Shown in pieces: positions 52,508-63,265 of a stretch of 64,000 nt of DNA. Below the pieces are notes generated by a model that was given only the letters and a program-made list of their open reading frames with translations, was not told the DNA's origin and searched no databases. Position numbers and translations under genes: made by a program. The DNA is from Paramacrobiotus metropolitanus (taxonomy: Eukaryota > Tardigrada > Eutardigrada > Parachela > Macrobiotidae), in assembly GCF_019649055.1 (NCBI RefSeq), contig NW_026570369.1, positions 62,001 through 126,000 of the forward strand, given 5' to 3'. The first letter of the stretch is position 1, and each line of letters opens with the position of its first letter.

Positions 52508-53189
52508 TAGAGATGGCAGCGGCTGGCCGAGAGCCGGCTAAGCCGGCGATTGGCCAGCCGGTGGAGGATTTTTACAAGCCGTAGGAGATCCCAGGCCGGC
52601 TGCTTAAGCCGGCTGAGAGCTTCAGCCAGCTGCGGCTAAGCCGGCGGCCGACTCGGCAAAGCGGCTTGAGCGGCGGCATTGTCGTACCACTTCGGCGGCA
52701 GTTATGGCGCCACCGAGTTACTTGGTGTTTCAGGTTTGCGCCTATTTCAGTCGACTACGTGTGCAGAACTGTTTTTAAACACGGCGATCACGATAAAATC
52801 TCCGTTCTCTTCACTTGATACTGTGGCCCACTGCACCGCTGCTACACATTTAGACAAGAATTCCTGGATAGCGATTGATTATTCAATTATTGGTGCATTG
52901 AAATCCGTTACAAAATCGTATCTGGAAGTGGCAACAAAACATCTTTTTATTCTTTTGCCTACCAACGACAACGCCTGTTAGCAGTTCAAACTTTTTTGAA
53001 AGAATTCAGTTTTTTTGCCGAATTTCTTTTAACCGGCTTAGCCGGCGGCCAGCCGGCTAAGCCGGCTGGAAAATTTCGTTGGTCGCTTTAGCCGGCTAAG
53101 ACTTCCAGCCGCGATAGTTTAGCCGGCTAAGGTCTTCAGCCGGCCGTCAGCCGAAAGGTCAGCCGTTTAGCCGGCCGCTGCCATCTCTA
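52508..53189. mobile_element. hAT-like MITE, 682 bp, with exact 8-bp target duplication
   Basis: Ends TAGAGATGGCAGCGGC and GCCGCTGCCATCTCTA are inverted. AGTCGTCC at 52,500-52,507 is repeated at 53,190-53,197. Eight-base duplications and a TAGAG start are typical of hAT elements. Near both ends GCCGGCTAAGCCGGC-type motifs recur about ten times, as subterminal transposase-binding repeats do. The internal plus-strand frame 52,679-52,981 shows no transposase domain, so the element is non-autonomous. Removing it restores an open frame in element 2. Confidence 0.93.
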
Positions 53190-53197
53190 AGTCGTCC

Positions 53198-54500
53198 TAG
53201 ACGTGGCAGTATCCGCCCCTACAGAACCTCAAGTACTTGGGCGGTTCCGACCCCAAAAAGGACGGAATCGATACGATGGACAGTGCAACGAAGCACGACG
53301 GAAAATCATTTACAGTCTTGGTGGCAAACCACACCAACCATCCGGTCACCATACGCAAGGGTGTACCGATGGGTCGAGTCGAACCATTCAACATGGTGAC
53401 TGCCGACCAGAAAATAGAAAAAGCACGCGTCAACATAACTTAAATGGAAGGAGGAGATGCGGAATCGCGGGAGGAGCGACGAAGAATCATCGACTCCATG
53501 AACTTCGGCAAGAACCTAACCGATGAGCAACTTGCCATACTGAAAGCAGTGGTTTGGGATTACCGGACCGTTTTTCCGACCTCAAAGAAACCTTATAGAG
53601 ACGTCAAAGGGGTAACACATACCATCGACGTCCAAAGAGCACAACCGATTAAAATGAATCCCACAAGAACGAGCTGGAAAAGACGGGAATTCATACAGAA
53701 ACACGTGCAGGAAATGCTCGACCAAGGAGACATCGAACCGTCATCGGCTGCATTGAGCTTCCCTGTCGTCCTAGCCGCGAAACAGAACGGAGACGGCACG
53801 GTAGGAACCCGTTTCTGTATCAACTACATTAAGTTGAACTCAGGGACGAAGAGAAACAATTACCCACTACCCAACCCGGACGAACTATTGGACCAGTGCG
53901 AGAGAATGGAGTACTACGGCAAAGTTGATTGTCAGTCCGGTTTTTAATTTCCAGTGGATGAAAGCTCCAAGGACTACAACACCTTCGTAACACGGGATGG
54001 GATGTGACGATTTAACCGTATGCCGTTTGGAGTCTGCAATGGACCAGCTACCTTCCAAATGCATATGGATAAGATAACGGCATCAGCCAGGAAGGAAGAT
54101 GTGTTCGTCTACATTAATGACGTCATCTTCTTTAACAAAACATTCAACGACTTCGTCGAGGCCTTCCGAGCGACCCTCGAATGCCTTAGAGATGCTTGAT
54201 TTACGGTCAAACCCTCCAAATGCGAGGTCGGAACGGACAGACTGCTGTTTCTCGGACACGTCAAGAACGGAGCCCAGACCGACGACGAGAAAGTGGTCTG
54301 TATTGCAGAACAAAGCTGTCCGAGGACGGAACGCCAACTAAGATCGTTCCTTGGACTGGCCAACTGTTATCGTGAGTTCATCCGAGGATATGCCCAGAAG
54401 ACATCGAAAATGTACAAGCTCCTACGGAAGGGCAAGAACATCAAGCTCGATTGGACGGACGCCCACACGGCCAAAAGTTCAACGAGATCAAGAAAGCGCT
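53198..54500 (+). pseudogene. Element 2 reverse transcriptase
   Basis: RT motifs: IKMNPTRTSWKRREFIQKHV, FCINYIKLNS (motif 2/3; usual Arg-x-Asp-Tyr lost to CINY), DCQSGF (motif A), RMPFGVCNGPATFQ (motif B) and VFVYINDVIFF (motif C). Motif C reads YIND, so the first catalytic Asp is Asn (AAT). LGLANCYREFIRGYA follows. In-frame stops near 53,945, 54,007 and 54,199. Not active. Confidence 0.82.
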
Positions 54501-54539
54501 AACAGAAGCCCCTGTACTGGCAAAGTTCGACCCAACTAA

Positions 54540-54900
54540 GGAACCGTCATCGAATGTGACGCAAGCGGAGCCGGACTTGGCGCGGTGATCTCTCAGGACG
54601 ACCACCCAATCGCCTACGGCAGCATAGTCCTACGAGGACCGGAACTAGACTATGGAGTCACCGAATGGGAATGTTTGGCCGTGGTATGGGCCATGCAGAA
54701 GTTTAAACACTTCATCGACCATGGACCGTTCACCGTAAGGACGGATCACCGGGCACTGCAGAATTTGCTCTGATGCGAGTCGAACCAACCTGGCATCAAC
54801 ACTCGACTAACACGCTGGGCACTGGCTTCACAAGGAAGGGACATAACCATCCAGTATAAGCCAGGAGTATTCTGCGACGATGCAGATGCCCTGTCGAGAT
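54540..54900 (+). pseudogene. Element 2 RNase H
   Basis: DASGAGLG at about 54,560 holds the first catalytic Asp. YGVTEWECLAVVWAMQKFKH (Glu) and TVRTDHRALQNLL (Asp) complete the core. A TGA follows TDHRALQNLL and a frameshift precedes it. The tail reaches DADALSR, the usual end of Gypsy RNase H. Confidence 0.78.
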
Positions 54901-55388
54901 AGCCACTGGAACGCAGTGACGACAAAGATCCACACGAAGAGCTGGATCAGGTCCCCAACTTCGAGGACTTTAAGGACCTCAACATTGATGAGGCATTCGA
55001 GCGGAACGCCGAACACTATAACAAGAAGAAATCGTCGCCGACCTTCGAACCAAGGGACAAGGCAACGGTGGAATTTTCGTCTAAGGATCCATCTAGAATG
55101 GAACGCTACGGCGGAGTTTGGACGATCATCTACTATGTAGGCCCAAATAACTTACTCCTTCGATGCGAGGACGGACGCAAAGATACGGAAGCCGTCGACC
55201 GAGTTAAACATTGCCCAGTCGAAACGAGTCGACCAGCAACTCGGTCATCTGGCCCGGTAGCCGACCTTACAGAAGGGAAAGTTACTCGGAAACCGAAGAA
55301 GAAACCCGAAGTAACCGTCGAAAAACTTTCGGATCCGACCAACGAGTCGGATAACACCGAACCGACGGTAAAATTAATAAGAAAGTAG
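54901..55388 (+). pseudogene. Element 2 integrase C-terminal part; catalytic core deleted
   Basis: Directly after DALSR come about 35 polar codons, then FERNAEHYNKKK and a barrel-like stretch (EPRDKATVEFSSKD, YYVGPNNLLLRCEDGR), the kind of C-terminal domain that follows an integrase core. HHCC zinc finger and DD35E core, normally 250-300 residues, are absent, so about 0.8-0.9 kb was lost. The Lys/Pro-rich tail (KVTRKPKKKPEVTVEK) closes the open frame at 55,388. Confidence 0.6.
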
Positions 55389-55563
55389 GTCGACCTCGGA
55401 AGAAACCACGGGCCGACTTTGAGACACCAGCACTGCAGGAACTGCAGAAGCAAGATGTGATAGCTGCTTAACCAGCATCGACTGCGGAAGAATTGGCAGA
55501 AAACACAGTCCAGCCGACCACGGAGAAACCGAAGGAATCGGAGAATAAATCGGAGACACTTAC
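55389..55563 (+). other. Element 2 tail up to the element 3 LTR
   Basis: Lys/Pro/Glu/Thr-rich coding-like sequence without stops in one frame for short distances. Ends at CTTAC, the base run next to the element 3 LTR. Confidence 0.35.
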
Positions 55564-55702
55564 TGTGAAGTACCACGATAATACGACAAAATATTATCCG
55601 CACGTACTTTTATTGACAGCAGACTGAATGTAAATAAATAAGGAAATAAGGAATACGACAACAACAGTTGCTTGGTTAACGCAAAGTATTACATACACTA
55701 CA
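55564..55702 (-). repeat. 3' LTR of element 3
   Basis: On the minus strand it runs TGTAGTGTATG...TACTTCACA, has the TG...CA ends and an AATAAA signal near 55,610, and is preceded by the purine tract GTGGGGGAGAT. No partner LTR is in the window, so the ends rest on these signals alone. Confidence 0.65.
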
Positions 55703-55764
55703 ATCTCCCCCACAATAAGATAGAAACCACGGATGTACAAGAAAACAGAAATAATCAATTAAAA

Positions 55765-57494
55765 TCAAATCGATGACAAATCCACAAAAATCCTTTTCAT
55801 CATGTAAAAATCCGTTTGCTTCTTATCTCTCTCACTCCGGCGGTGTTCCACTCCGCGACTGGCAACTGGAGGCTTTGCTGACGGTTTAGGAACAGCCTTC
55901 GCTTTGGCTTCCGGTTTCGTCGCCTTTCCAGTTGTGACGGCTGGCTTTAATTCAGCCTTCTCCGTTGAGGAAATGATTTCCAGTTTCACTGCCGGCTTCG
56001 CATTCTGCGATGTGATCGGCGCTTTACCTGCAACAAAAGGTAAGGTAGGCTGCACCGCAGCCTCCGTTTGAGCCGGTTGTGGCGCCGCAGTCTCACGTTG
56101 CGCCTCCTGTGCCGCAGGTTCACGTCGCGCATTGTCCTCCGGCGCCGCCAGGATACGTCGCGCCTCTGACGCCTTACGCTCATGCTGCGTCTCTTTCGCA
56201 GCTTCAAGGCGTCGCGAATTCTCAGCAGCTTCAAAGCGTCGCTCGTTCTGAGCAGCTTCAAAACGTCGCTCATTTTCCGACTCCTGCGGCACCTGTTTTC
56301 GGGCCGCTATCTGGGACTCAGCATGCTCTTCCGCGGTCAACCACTTGCGCGGCAGCATCTGATCACTGTGTCGTCGCCATACTTGACCATTTACTATGAC
56401 TTTCCACATGGTAGAACCGACTGCTTCGATAAGCTTACCCGCTACCCAGTTACGTTTCCAATTCAAACGGAAATCTTTAACCTGGACCAACTGTCCCGCT
56501 TTGAACTTTCTGTGTTTTGCTCGCTTATCAAAGTTGCGCTTTTGTGTACCTCGCGCCTTCTCGTGCACCTGTGCAACTGGATGCAACAGATCCAGCACTG
56601 CTTTTATCTTTCTATTGAGGAACAACTCACAGGGTGCTTTACCAGTTGTAGCCTTTGGTATGCTTCGAAACCGACACAGGAAATCTCTCAGTGCATCTAC
56701 AAATGCCTTTCCTGACTCCATGCCCTTCGTAATACCTTTTTTCCCGACATCTATGTATCGTTCCGCCTGCCCATTCGACTGCGGGTGTCCTGGGGCGGTT
56801 GTCATGTGGTTTATACCACGCTCAATACAGAAACGCTGAAACTCTTCAGACGTAAACTGTGTACCGTTATCGCTGACTATCTCACTGCAAAGTCCGTATC
56901 TGGCAAATAAACCATCAAGCACAAAGACAACGTTAGCAGTATCTGCCTTTTTCACTTCGAATACCTCCAGCCATTTAGAGTACGCATCTACTATGACCAG
57001 AATCATGCGCTTCTTGAACGGTCCTGCGAAATCAATGTAAGTCGATGCCACGGGCCCGGCGGCACCGGCCACTGCTTTAGCGGTAACTTCGCGGGATCTT
57101 TAGACAACAGCGAACAAATCTCAAAATCGGCAACTACATTCTCTAGTTCTTCGTCAATACCAGGCCAACATACTGCCTTCATCTTTACAATACCCGAATG
57201 GGTACTGTGCAGATAGTAATTTATGCGTTTCCTCAACACTTTCGGAACCACTACTCTGTTGTTCCATAACAGACAACCATCGCACACCGCATACGCGCTC
57301 TTCCTGCGACTGTAGGGAACCAACTCTGGTGGCAACACACCTGGCCACCCAGTCACATGGTAATGCATTAACTTAGACACCTCTCTGTCCCTAGCGCTTT
57401 CGTTACGAATCAATTCCGCTGACACTGGCATGCTGGACAATCTCTTTCTCAACCATATGTATTGTCTCGGCTGCACCCAAATCTTCTTTGTCAA
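55765..57494 (-). pseudogene. Element 3 integrase
   Basis: 57,494-57,003 holds the zinc-binding N-terminus (YLHSTHSGIVKMK, then WPGIDEELENVV with a single Cys where CxxC is usual). After a frameshift near 57,070, 57,072-55,765 gives the DD35E core: TYIDFAGPF, SDNGTQFTSEEFQRF and HPQSNGQAERYID. A GPY/F-like module follows (WKRNWVAGKLIEAVGSTMW), then an Ala/Glu/Arg heptad-like tail (ERRFEAAQNERRFEAAENS) of about 150 residues. Joins cDNA to the genome. Only the frameshift obviously breaks it. Confidence 0.85.
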
Positions 57495-58011
57495 ATAAAT
57501 CTGAAGATCGCAGCGGTAATCGGCTCAACCCATCTGCCTGACCAAACTCTGTCGTACGGCGATACTCGATTTGAAACGTGTATCCCATCAACACAATAGC
57601 CCATCGCTGAAGCTTATTCGCTGTAACAACCGGTATGCCCTTCTTGCTACCAAATATCGTTACTAATGGCTTGTGGTCGGTCAGCAGCACAAACTCTCTG
57701 CCATGCAGATATTGGTGAAACTTTTTCACACCAAAGACTAGCGCGAGCGCTTCCTTCTCAATCTGACCATAATTCTGCTCTGCACTCGTCAACGTTTTCG
57801 ACACATGAGCTATTGGCTTTTCAGTACCGTCTGACATTCTGTGACTGAGCACAGCACCAACACCGTACTTTGACGCATCCGCTGCTAATATCAACGGTAG
57901 GCCAGGATCAAAATGCACTAACTGGGTTGCTTTTGTCAGATCATTCTTCACTGACTCAAATTCTTTCTGGCATTCTACGTCCCACTTCCACTCTACTGAT
58001 TGCTTCTGCAA
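57403..58011 (-). pseudogene. Element 3 RNase H
   Basis: LILAADASKYGVGAVLSHRM (Asp), YGQIEKEALALVFGVKKFHQ (Glu) and FVLLTDHKPLVTIF (Asp) are the standard Gypsy RNase H motifs, and GQADGLSRLPL ends the domain. Open throughout. It overlaps the integrase frame at its C-terminus and is separated from RT by a stop near 58,015. Confidence 0.85.
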
Positions 58012-58808
58012 CTCATAGAAGCATTAGCACCTGCTCGACAAATTCCGCAGAAACTTGGCATAATGGTTAATCAAGCCTAAGAACGACCGTAGCTGACCCA
58101 CGTCTGTGGAAGCTGGCATCTCAACAACAGCCTTAGTCTTTTCTTTAGAGATACGCCTGCCAGATCAGTCAATAATAAAACCCAAGTATTCGACAGAATC
58201 GACCATGAACTCACACTTGTCCTTCTTCACAGTCAGATCGTACTGCTCTAATCTAGCCAGTAGTGCTTCAAGATTTCTCAAACATTCGGCCTCGTCGCGC
58301 CCAATGATGATGATATCATCCAGATATATCGCTACACCTTCGCAATCCTGCAAGATATTCTCCATCACCTGCTGAAATATACTTGGCGCACTCGCCACAC
58401 CGAACGGTAATCGGTTATATTTGAACAACCCCTTGTGGGTGTTTATCACTAGCAGCTTGCTACTATCCTCATCTACGGGGATCTGATTATACGCTTCCCG
58501 CAAATCTATCTTGCAAAACTTTACAGCCCCTACAACTTGGCAAACAACTCGTCTGGGTGCGGGAGAGGATACTTATGCACATCCAGTGCATCATTCAGAC
58601 CAGTACTTAAATCAGAACAAATCCCGACCTTCCTCTTCGGCTTCTTTATGCCTACTATTGGTGCTGCCCATTCAGCGTAATCAACTGACGTCAGAACGCC
58701 CAACTGCACCAACCGGTCTATATCCTCTTCTATTTCCTGTTTCAGCGCGAACGGCACGGGTCTCGCCTTACAAAACGGGTCCCGCCTTACAAAACACTGG
58801 CCTCGCAT
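58012..58808 (-). pseudogene. Element 3 reverse transcriptase
   Basis: 58,808-58,530 covers ALKQEIEEDIDRLVQLGVLT, AAPIVGIKKPKRKVGICSDL; 58,503-58,165 covers RLPFGVASAPSIFQQVME (motif B) and EGVAIYLDDIIIIG (motif C, YLDD intact). Motif A lies in the frame gap around 58,510. FIID and a stop near 58,166 precede the RT-RNase H link. At least one frameshift and one stop. Confidence 0.85.
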
Positions 58809-59165
58809 TTTCCTTCAGGTACAAATGCGCTTTGAAATTCTTACAACATCCGAGCCGTCGGAAAACAGCCTCATCTCGGAAAACAGCCTTATGCCGTTTA
58901 AGTATCGCGGCTAGCTTACTGGACTGCGCAGCTGAGGACACCTCGCCTAGCTGCAGTTGCTTCAAACTGAGCGCACTCAAATCCAGTTCCGAGATCCAAT
59001 CTCGACCGATAATGCTACAACCACGCGTTGTCACTAGCGCTCTCAATACTTTGGCCACGCCCATATGCTGTACCTGAATCTCTACCGTTCCCATTAACGG
59101 TATCTTGTGACCCGTAAAACTGTGCAACAGTGTATCGTCTGTAACAACTTCGGCGCACCAGGAAC
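58768..59165 (-). pseudogene. Element 3 protease remnant and linker
   Basis: LRALVTTRGCSIIGRDWISE has the ILGxD-like C-terminal motif of a retropepsin, and GTVEIQVQHMGV precedes it. The N-terminal DTG active site is cut off by the junction near 59,165. The following linker runs into RT. Confidence 0.65.
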
Positions 59166-59366
59166 GTCGATACCGACCACACAGGCGGTGATTGACGAGG
59201 AAATCCGACTTGCCCGCTGGATGGCTTAACTGCAAGGCGCAACGAGGCGCTTAATGCCATAAAAGAGCTGCAACAACGACTGGCAAAATTCCTACCACCT
59301 GACAAGAGCTACCCGAAATTCGTGCCATGTATTGCCGATAAGCTACAAGCCTGAAACAACAAACTG

Positions 59367-60404
59367 GTGCAAAGGAATAACGAGATCCTGGCGTTACAAC
59401 CGCCGACAGCCCAACTAGCAGCTGTCCCAGCAATCCAGCCCCCACCAGTTGAGAACTTACCAGCATCGCTCCCAGTCTCTCAGCCGAATCCGATTCAACA
59501 AGTCCCACAAGGACCACCAGGGGAACCGCTCCCAACAGTACAGGAGCTGAACCAATTCATCCGGATGGCTTACATAGTGACCGGTCGGATCGAGGCGACA
59601 CTGGACGACACACCAAGAGGAACTTTTGAATCCGGAGTCCTCGAAAACGACCGTGAGGCCATTCGAACTTACACAGATTGGTTACGGCCATTCCTGCAGA
59701 CCGATGTCCCGACGCAACCTACGCTGCTAACGAGAAACCGGACGAGAATCGAAAATGCTTGTCAGAGGATAATCCGATACCCTCAGCCTACCCAGAACCT
59801 GGAAGCAGCCAAACGACTGACGGGAGACGTACAGATACTCACATCGGCACAAGTACAACCTATCCTCGTCAGGGGAGAACGACTCCTCGATAGATGGAGG
59901 ATGTCGCCACAAACTCGGACGACCGTCGACGGGACGGCAAACAGAGTCAGCGACCTTGGTCGGAGTATCCGTATAGCCGAACGACTGACGGCACCCGGAC
60001 ACTCAGCCACGGATGACGAGTCCATTCGGTTGAACCAACACGTCCAACGGGTCCAACAGCTCATCCAAAGCGACCCATGAGGAACGGAACAGCAAGTTCC
60101 TCAGTCAACTTACCATGTCATGGCACTTCGAATCGGAGAGGACGGCCAGCCGACAGAAGCCTGGAAATCAATCCTCGCCGCCAAACAAACTATTCAGGAC
60201 ATTTACGAACATACCATGCCTGGAATTTATGAATTCAAGGTGAAAAAGTTCAACGATCTTATAGCAATAGCCGACATAGGGCTAGCGGAAGATCTAACGA
60301 GGTTCGGTAAGCCCAGAACAGAGGTGGACAAATACCGACTTCGGGTCGCCATGGATCGTATGAAGAAGGTTAACCTGGCAGAGAAGTTTCCGATCTACGG
60401 CTAA
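59367..60404 (+). pseudogene. Helix-rich gag-like segment 1
   Basis: 59,367-60,080: Pro-rich start (PPTAQLAAVPAIQPPPVEN), then helices with LNQFIRMAYIVTGRIEATLD, LTRNRTRIENACQRIIRYPQ and LNQHVQRVQQLIQS. 60,120-60,404: MALRIGEDGQPTEAW and LRVAMDRMKKVNLAEK. A stop or frameshift at about 60,080 separates them. No recognised domain. Both resemble tandem, related helical bundles. Confidence 0.45.
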
Positions 60405-60586
60405 CGGTCAACAAATGACGTCATTGCCGGGAGCTGTCAGAACTTCACCAATATCAACGCCACTGTTTTCGACCACACAGGTCGCCATCTGGGCATTCTC
60501 GCTGGATTCCCAGATGCCTAACTCGTATCCGAAGACTAGCAGTCTGGAAGCGTGAGAGGGAGGACGTAATCACCCGGTCGAACGAC

Positions 60587-61764
60587 ATGAGGGAACGGAT
60601 GAGACTCCTCCCACGTACGAATAAAAACTACTCCCAGGACTTCCAAGGTTTACTGGACCGCTACAAACGACTGTACAGCCGTCATACCGACCTGGATACG
60701 CTTATCCAGTTGGATGAACGGAAAGTCCACCTGATTACCACCTCAGCGCCGACCAAGACTATACATGCCGTAACGTTGGCGACGTTGGCAAGTGACACGG
60801 TAATCGCCGACGGTAGAACTGCAATACAAGAGGCACAGGAAACCGTGAGCTGGATAAATGAAAGCGCCGACATGGGACTCGAACCGGACGCCGAAGAGAG
60901 AATCTCCGAATTCATCCCCACATACAACTGGTGAAAAACCTGATACAACCTGGCGTAGTGGAACCGGGAGTCCATTCCCAGCGAGTTCCAAACGGCATAA
61001 ATGAGTTGCGCGACTTCAATCGAAACCAAAGAAGTCTCATGTTACCGGATGGGACGTCCCCGCTGACTTTGCCATCCACATCATCCGCCGCGGAAATGCA
61101 CGCGACGATGCGGAAAACCCGCCAAGAACGGATGTTAGAGGTAATTTCCGACGGATGGGATCTACTGGAAGATCTCCAGAGGTCATTCATAAACGTTATA
61201 CCGACGGACGAGGAAGCCATCAAGGCAGCACGGCAGAAGATGGATAACCTGACGGCCTACTTGAGGAAGGCGGACGACCTTATCCGTAAAGATGAACCGA
61301 CCGACGTCGACGAACGACAACTCAGGTCGGCCATCGAACGGATCACAGAGATCCTAGATGCGGAACCCGAGTATACTCCGATTAAAACGCCGTCACCATC
61401 TCGCCGACCAGCACCGACCACAGCAGAGGTGATGACACTGGTAAGCACCACGTCGATGGATAATCTACTCTGCAACACGGAAGTAATCTGCCAAGCAGGA
61501 CAGGATTTGGCCGAAATCTTCGACCACCAACTTAGCGGAACCCTGCAGGAACCAGAGGCAACCGACCTCGCGAAAGCCGACCGAGCTCTACGAACTGAGC
61601 TGGATTGGGCAGATACATTAGGCTCGGGGGAATTCCAGAGCCGGGGCCGAACCAAGATCGACTCGTAGAAGCCCTTCAATCCATGCTGCACCAAGTCAAA
61701 CGGTATCTGACGAAACCAACTGGACGAGTCCAGCCACGAGAAGCGGAGCCGTCCCCGATCCCTG
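60587..61764 (+). pseudogene. Helix-rich gag-like segment 2
   Basis: 60,587-60,934 contains NYSQDFQGLLDRYKRLYSRH; 60,931-61,668 contains RQERMLEVISDGWDLLEDLQ, MDNLTAYLRKADDLIRKDEP and AKADRALRTELDWADTL. The repeated helical pattern recalls segment 1. A Ser/Pro-rich linker (IKTPSPSRRPAPTTAE) lies between. The coding is cut at 61,764 by the MITE. Confidence 0.45.
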
Positions 61765-62456
61765 GTGTGGCTTTTGCTAAGCAGAATTGATTCGTATTTA
61801 TATTTATATAATGCTTAGCATTATTCGTAACCCACTGAATTAGTATAATGCTGAGCATTATACAAATTCATGAATAATTATTATGAATATTGCTAAGCAT
61901 TATACAAATGCAGTGTGTGAAGAATAATGCTAAGCATTATACGATTTAGTGATTTTGGAATAATGCTAAAAAGCATACAGAATCGCGAATTCCAGAATTT
62001 TTTGTGTACTTAAATTTAGTCTAAAGAACGTGAAAATGGACGGTACTACTTACGGCCTACGTCGAAATTTCCTCAGCTTTCTTACTGTAAACATTACTAC
62101 ATCGACAGATCATTTTCCAGCGTTTCGAAAACGCAAAAAGTTTTGAAGGACACGGAAATCCATCGGCGCTTTGACATTGATCTCTAAGTACAGTTTATTT
62201 TTCAACAATTTAAACTTAATTCAATTACGTAAAAAATTTGTCAGAATAAAAAAATTAGTATGGCTTTTAGCATTATTCCAAAATTGATTATTCGTATAAT
62301 GCTTAGCAGTATTCAATTCTAGCAATTTGTATAATGCTTAGCAGTTATACAAATTGTCAGATCTGGAATAATGCTAAGAATATACAAATTGCATCCAATT
62401 GTATAATGCTCAGCATTATTCCAAATTAATAGCATTATTCGTATACAAAACCACAC
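61765..62456. mobile_element. Palindrome-rich MITE, about 690 bp
   Basis: Starts GTGTGGCTTTTG and ends CAAAACCACAC, an imperfect inverted pair. Inside are about ten copies of the near-palindrome ATAATGCTTAGCATTAT or variants, in two clusters (61,785-61,980 and 62,260-62,435), around an AT-rich centre. It has no coding capacity and interrupts the gag-like frame. A target duplication was not clear. Confidence 0.75.
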
Positions 62457-62508
62457 TACGGCGATCCCGTCACCAGGGCTCGACGTCGAACTCCCGTTCG
62501 TCGACACC

Positions 62509-63100
62509 GTGGTTGACCAACAGGAAGTTGACTTCGACAAAGTTGAATACCAATACCGGGAGTCTGTCGACGTCATGGAAAAACTTTCCAAACAACTCCG
62601 AGACTTCGACCCCACACAGGACTTCGAGAAGCGAATGCGGGAAGCACTGGAGCAGCTGTACAACATCTGCTCCGGGCGAGTCGAAGATCCATGGAAGATC
62701 TTGGAGCAACCCCACAAAGGGTTAAGCCAAAGCCGACTCAGCAACAGCCGAACTCCAAGGAACAATCTGGTCAACTTACACCGGCAGAACAAAGGAAAGT
62801 CTTGGACCGGAAGTTGGCCCGCGAACAACAGATCGCAGCCGGCCGGAAGCGTCAAATTGCCGACATGGGCGGAACAGATCCGACTATCTGTAACATCCGG
62901 GCAGCAATAGACGATCGACTTAGGATCTCTCAGACGCATGTTCAGGGCTTGGGAGGCGGAAATCGACATGTTGCGACGTCAATGGATTCAGTCTCGGACA
63001 ACGGCGACACAACAGCCGACCAGCTCGACTCAGCCGACTTCGACATCGGCTCTGACTCAATCACAGCCGACCTCAACAGAAATCAGTGGATATAGTTGAC
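62509..63100 (+). pseudogene. Helix-rich gag-like segment 3
   Basis: 62,509-62,910 (VDFDKVEYQYRESVDVMEKL, QDFEKRMREALEQLYNICSG) and 62,691-63,095 in a second frame (LTPAEQRKVLDRKLAREQQI). It resumes after the MITE in the style of segment 2. A stop follows DLNRNQWI at 63,095. Confidence 0.45.
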
Positions 63101-63265
63101 CGACCTATGTCCCCGGCCACAGAAGAACGGATCATGGAAGCCATACCGGATACGGACGTATTGCCGGACACGGTCGCTCCACATGTCGTTAAACTGTTAG
63201 CCAGAGTCGCGGAACTCATCACAGTGATGAGAGCCCGTCGACACTTCTGACAAGATAACAGTCAG

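Larger units (their letters stand above)
48680..55563 (+). mobile_element. Gypsy-like retrotransposon (element 2), truncated and interrupted
   Basis: Plus-strand order: gag RGG/Cys part, protease, long connector, RT, RNase H, then the C-terminal part of integrase. Protease, Cys motif and connector are related to element 1. It starts mid-gag at about 48,680 and has no LTR. A hAT-like MITE splits it at 52,508-53,189 and element 3 ends it at 55,563. Base composition is biased to CCGAC/GTCGG. Many frameshifts and stops. Confidence 0.78.
55564..59165 (-). mobile_element. Gypsy retrotransposon (element 3), 5'-truncated
   Basis: Minus-strand order: protease end, RT, RNase H, integrase and a long charged tail, then polypurine tract and a 139-bp 3' LTR. 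Gag and the 5' LTR are absent; the right junction is near 59,165. Catalytic motifs are better preserved than in elements 1 and 2, so it is younger. It separates element 2 from the gag-like region at 59.2-64 kb. Confidence 0.82.

Noticed and set aside
55389-59300. Element 3 and the gag-like region as one transcription unit with element 2
   Set aside because: Element 3 is on the opposite strand with its own LTR; continuity of element 2 across it could not be shown.
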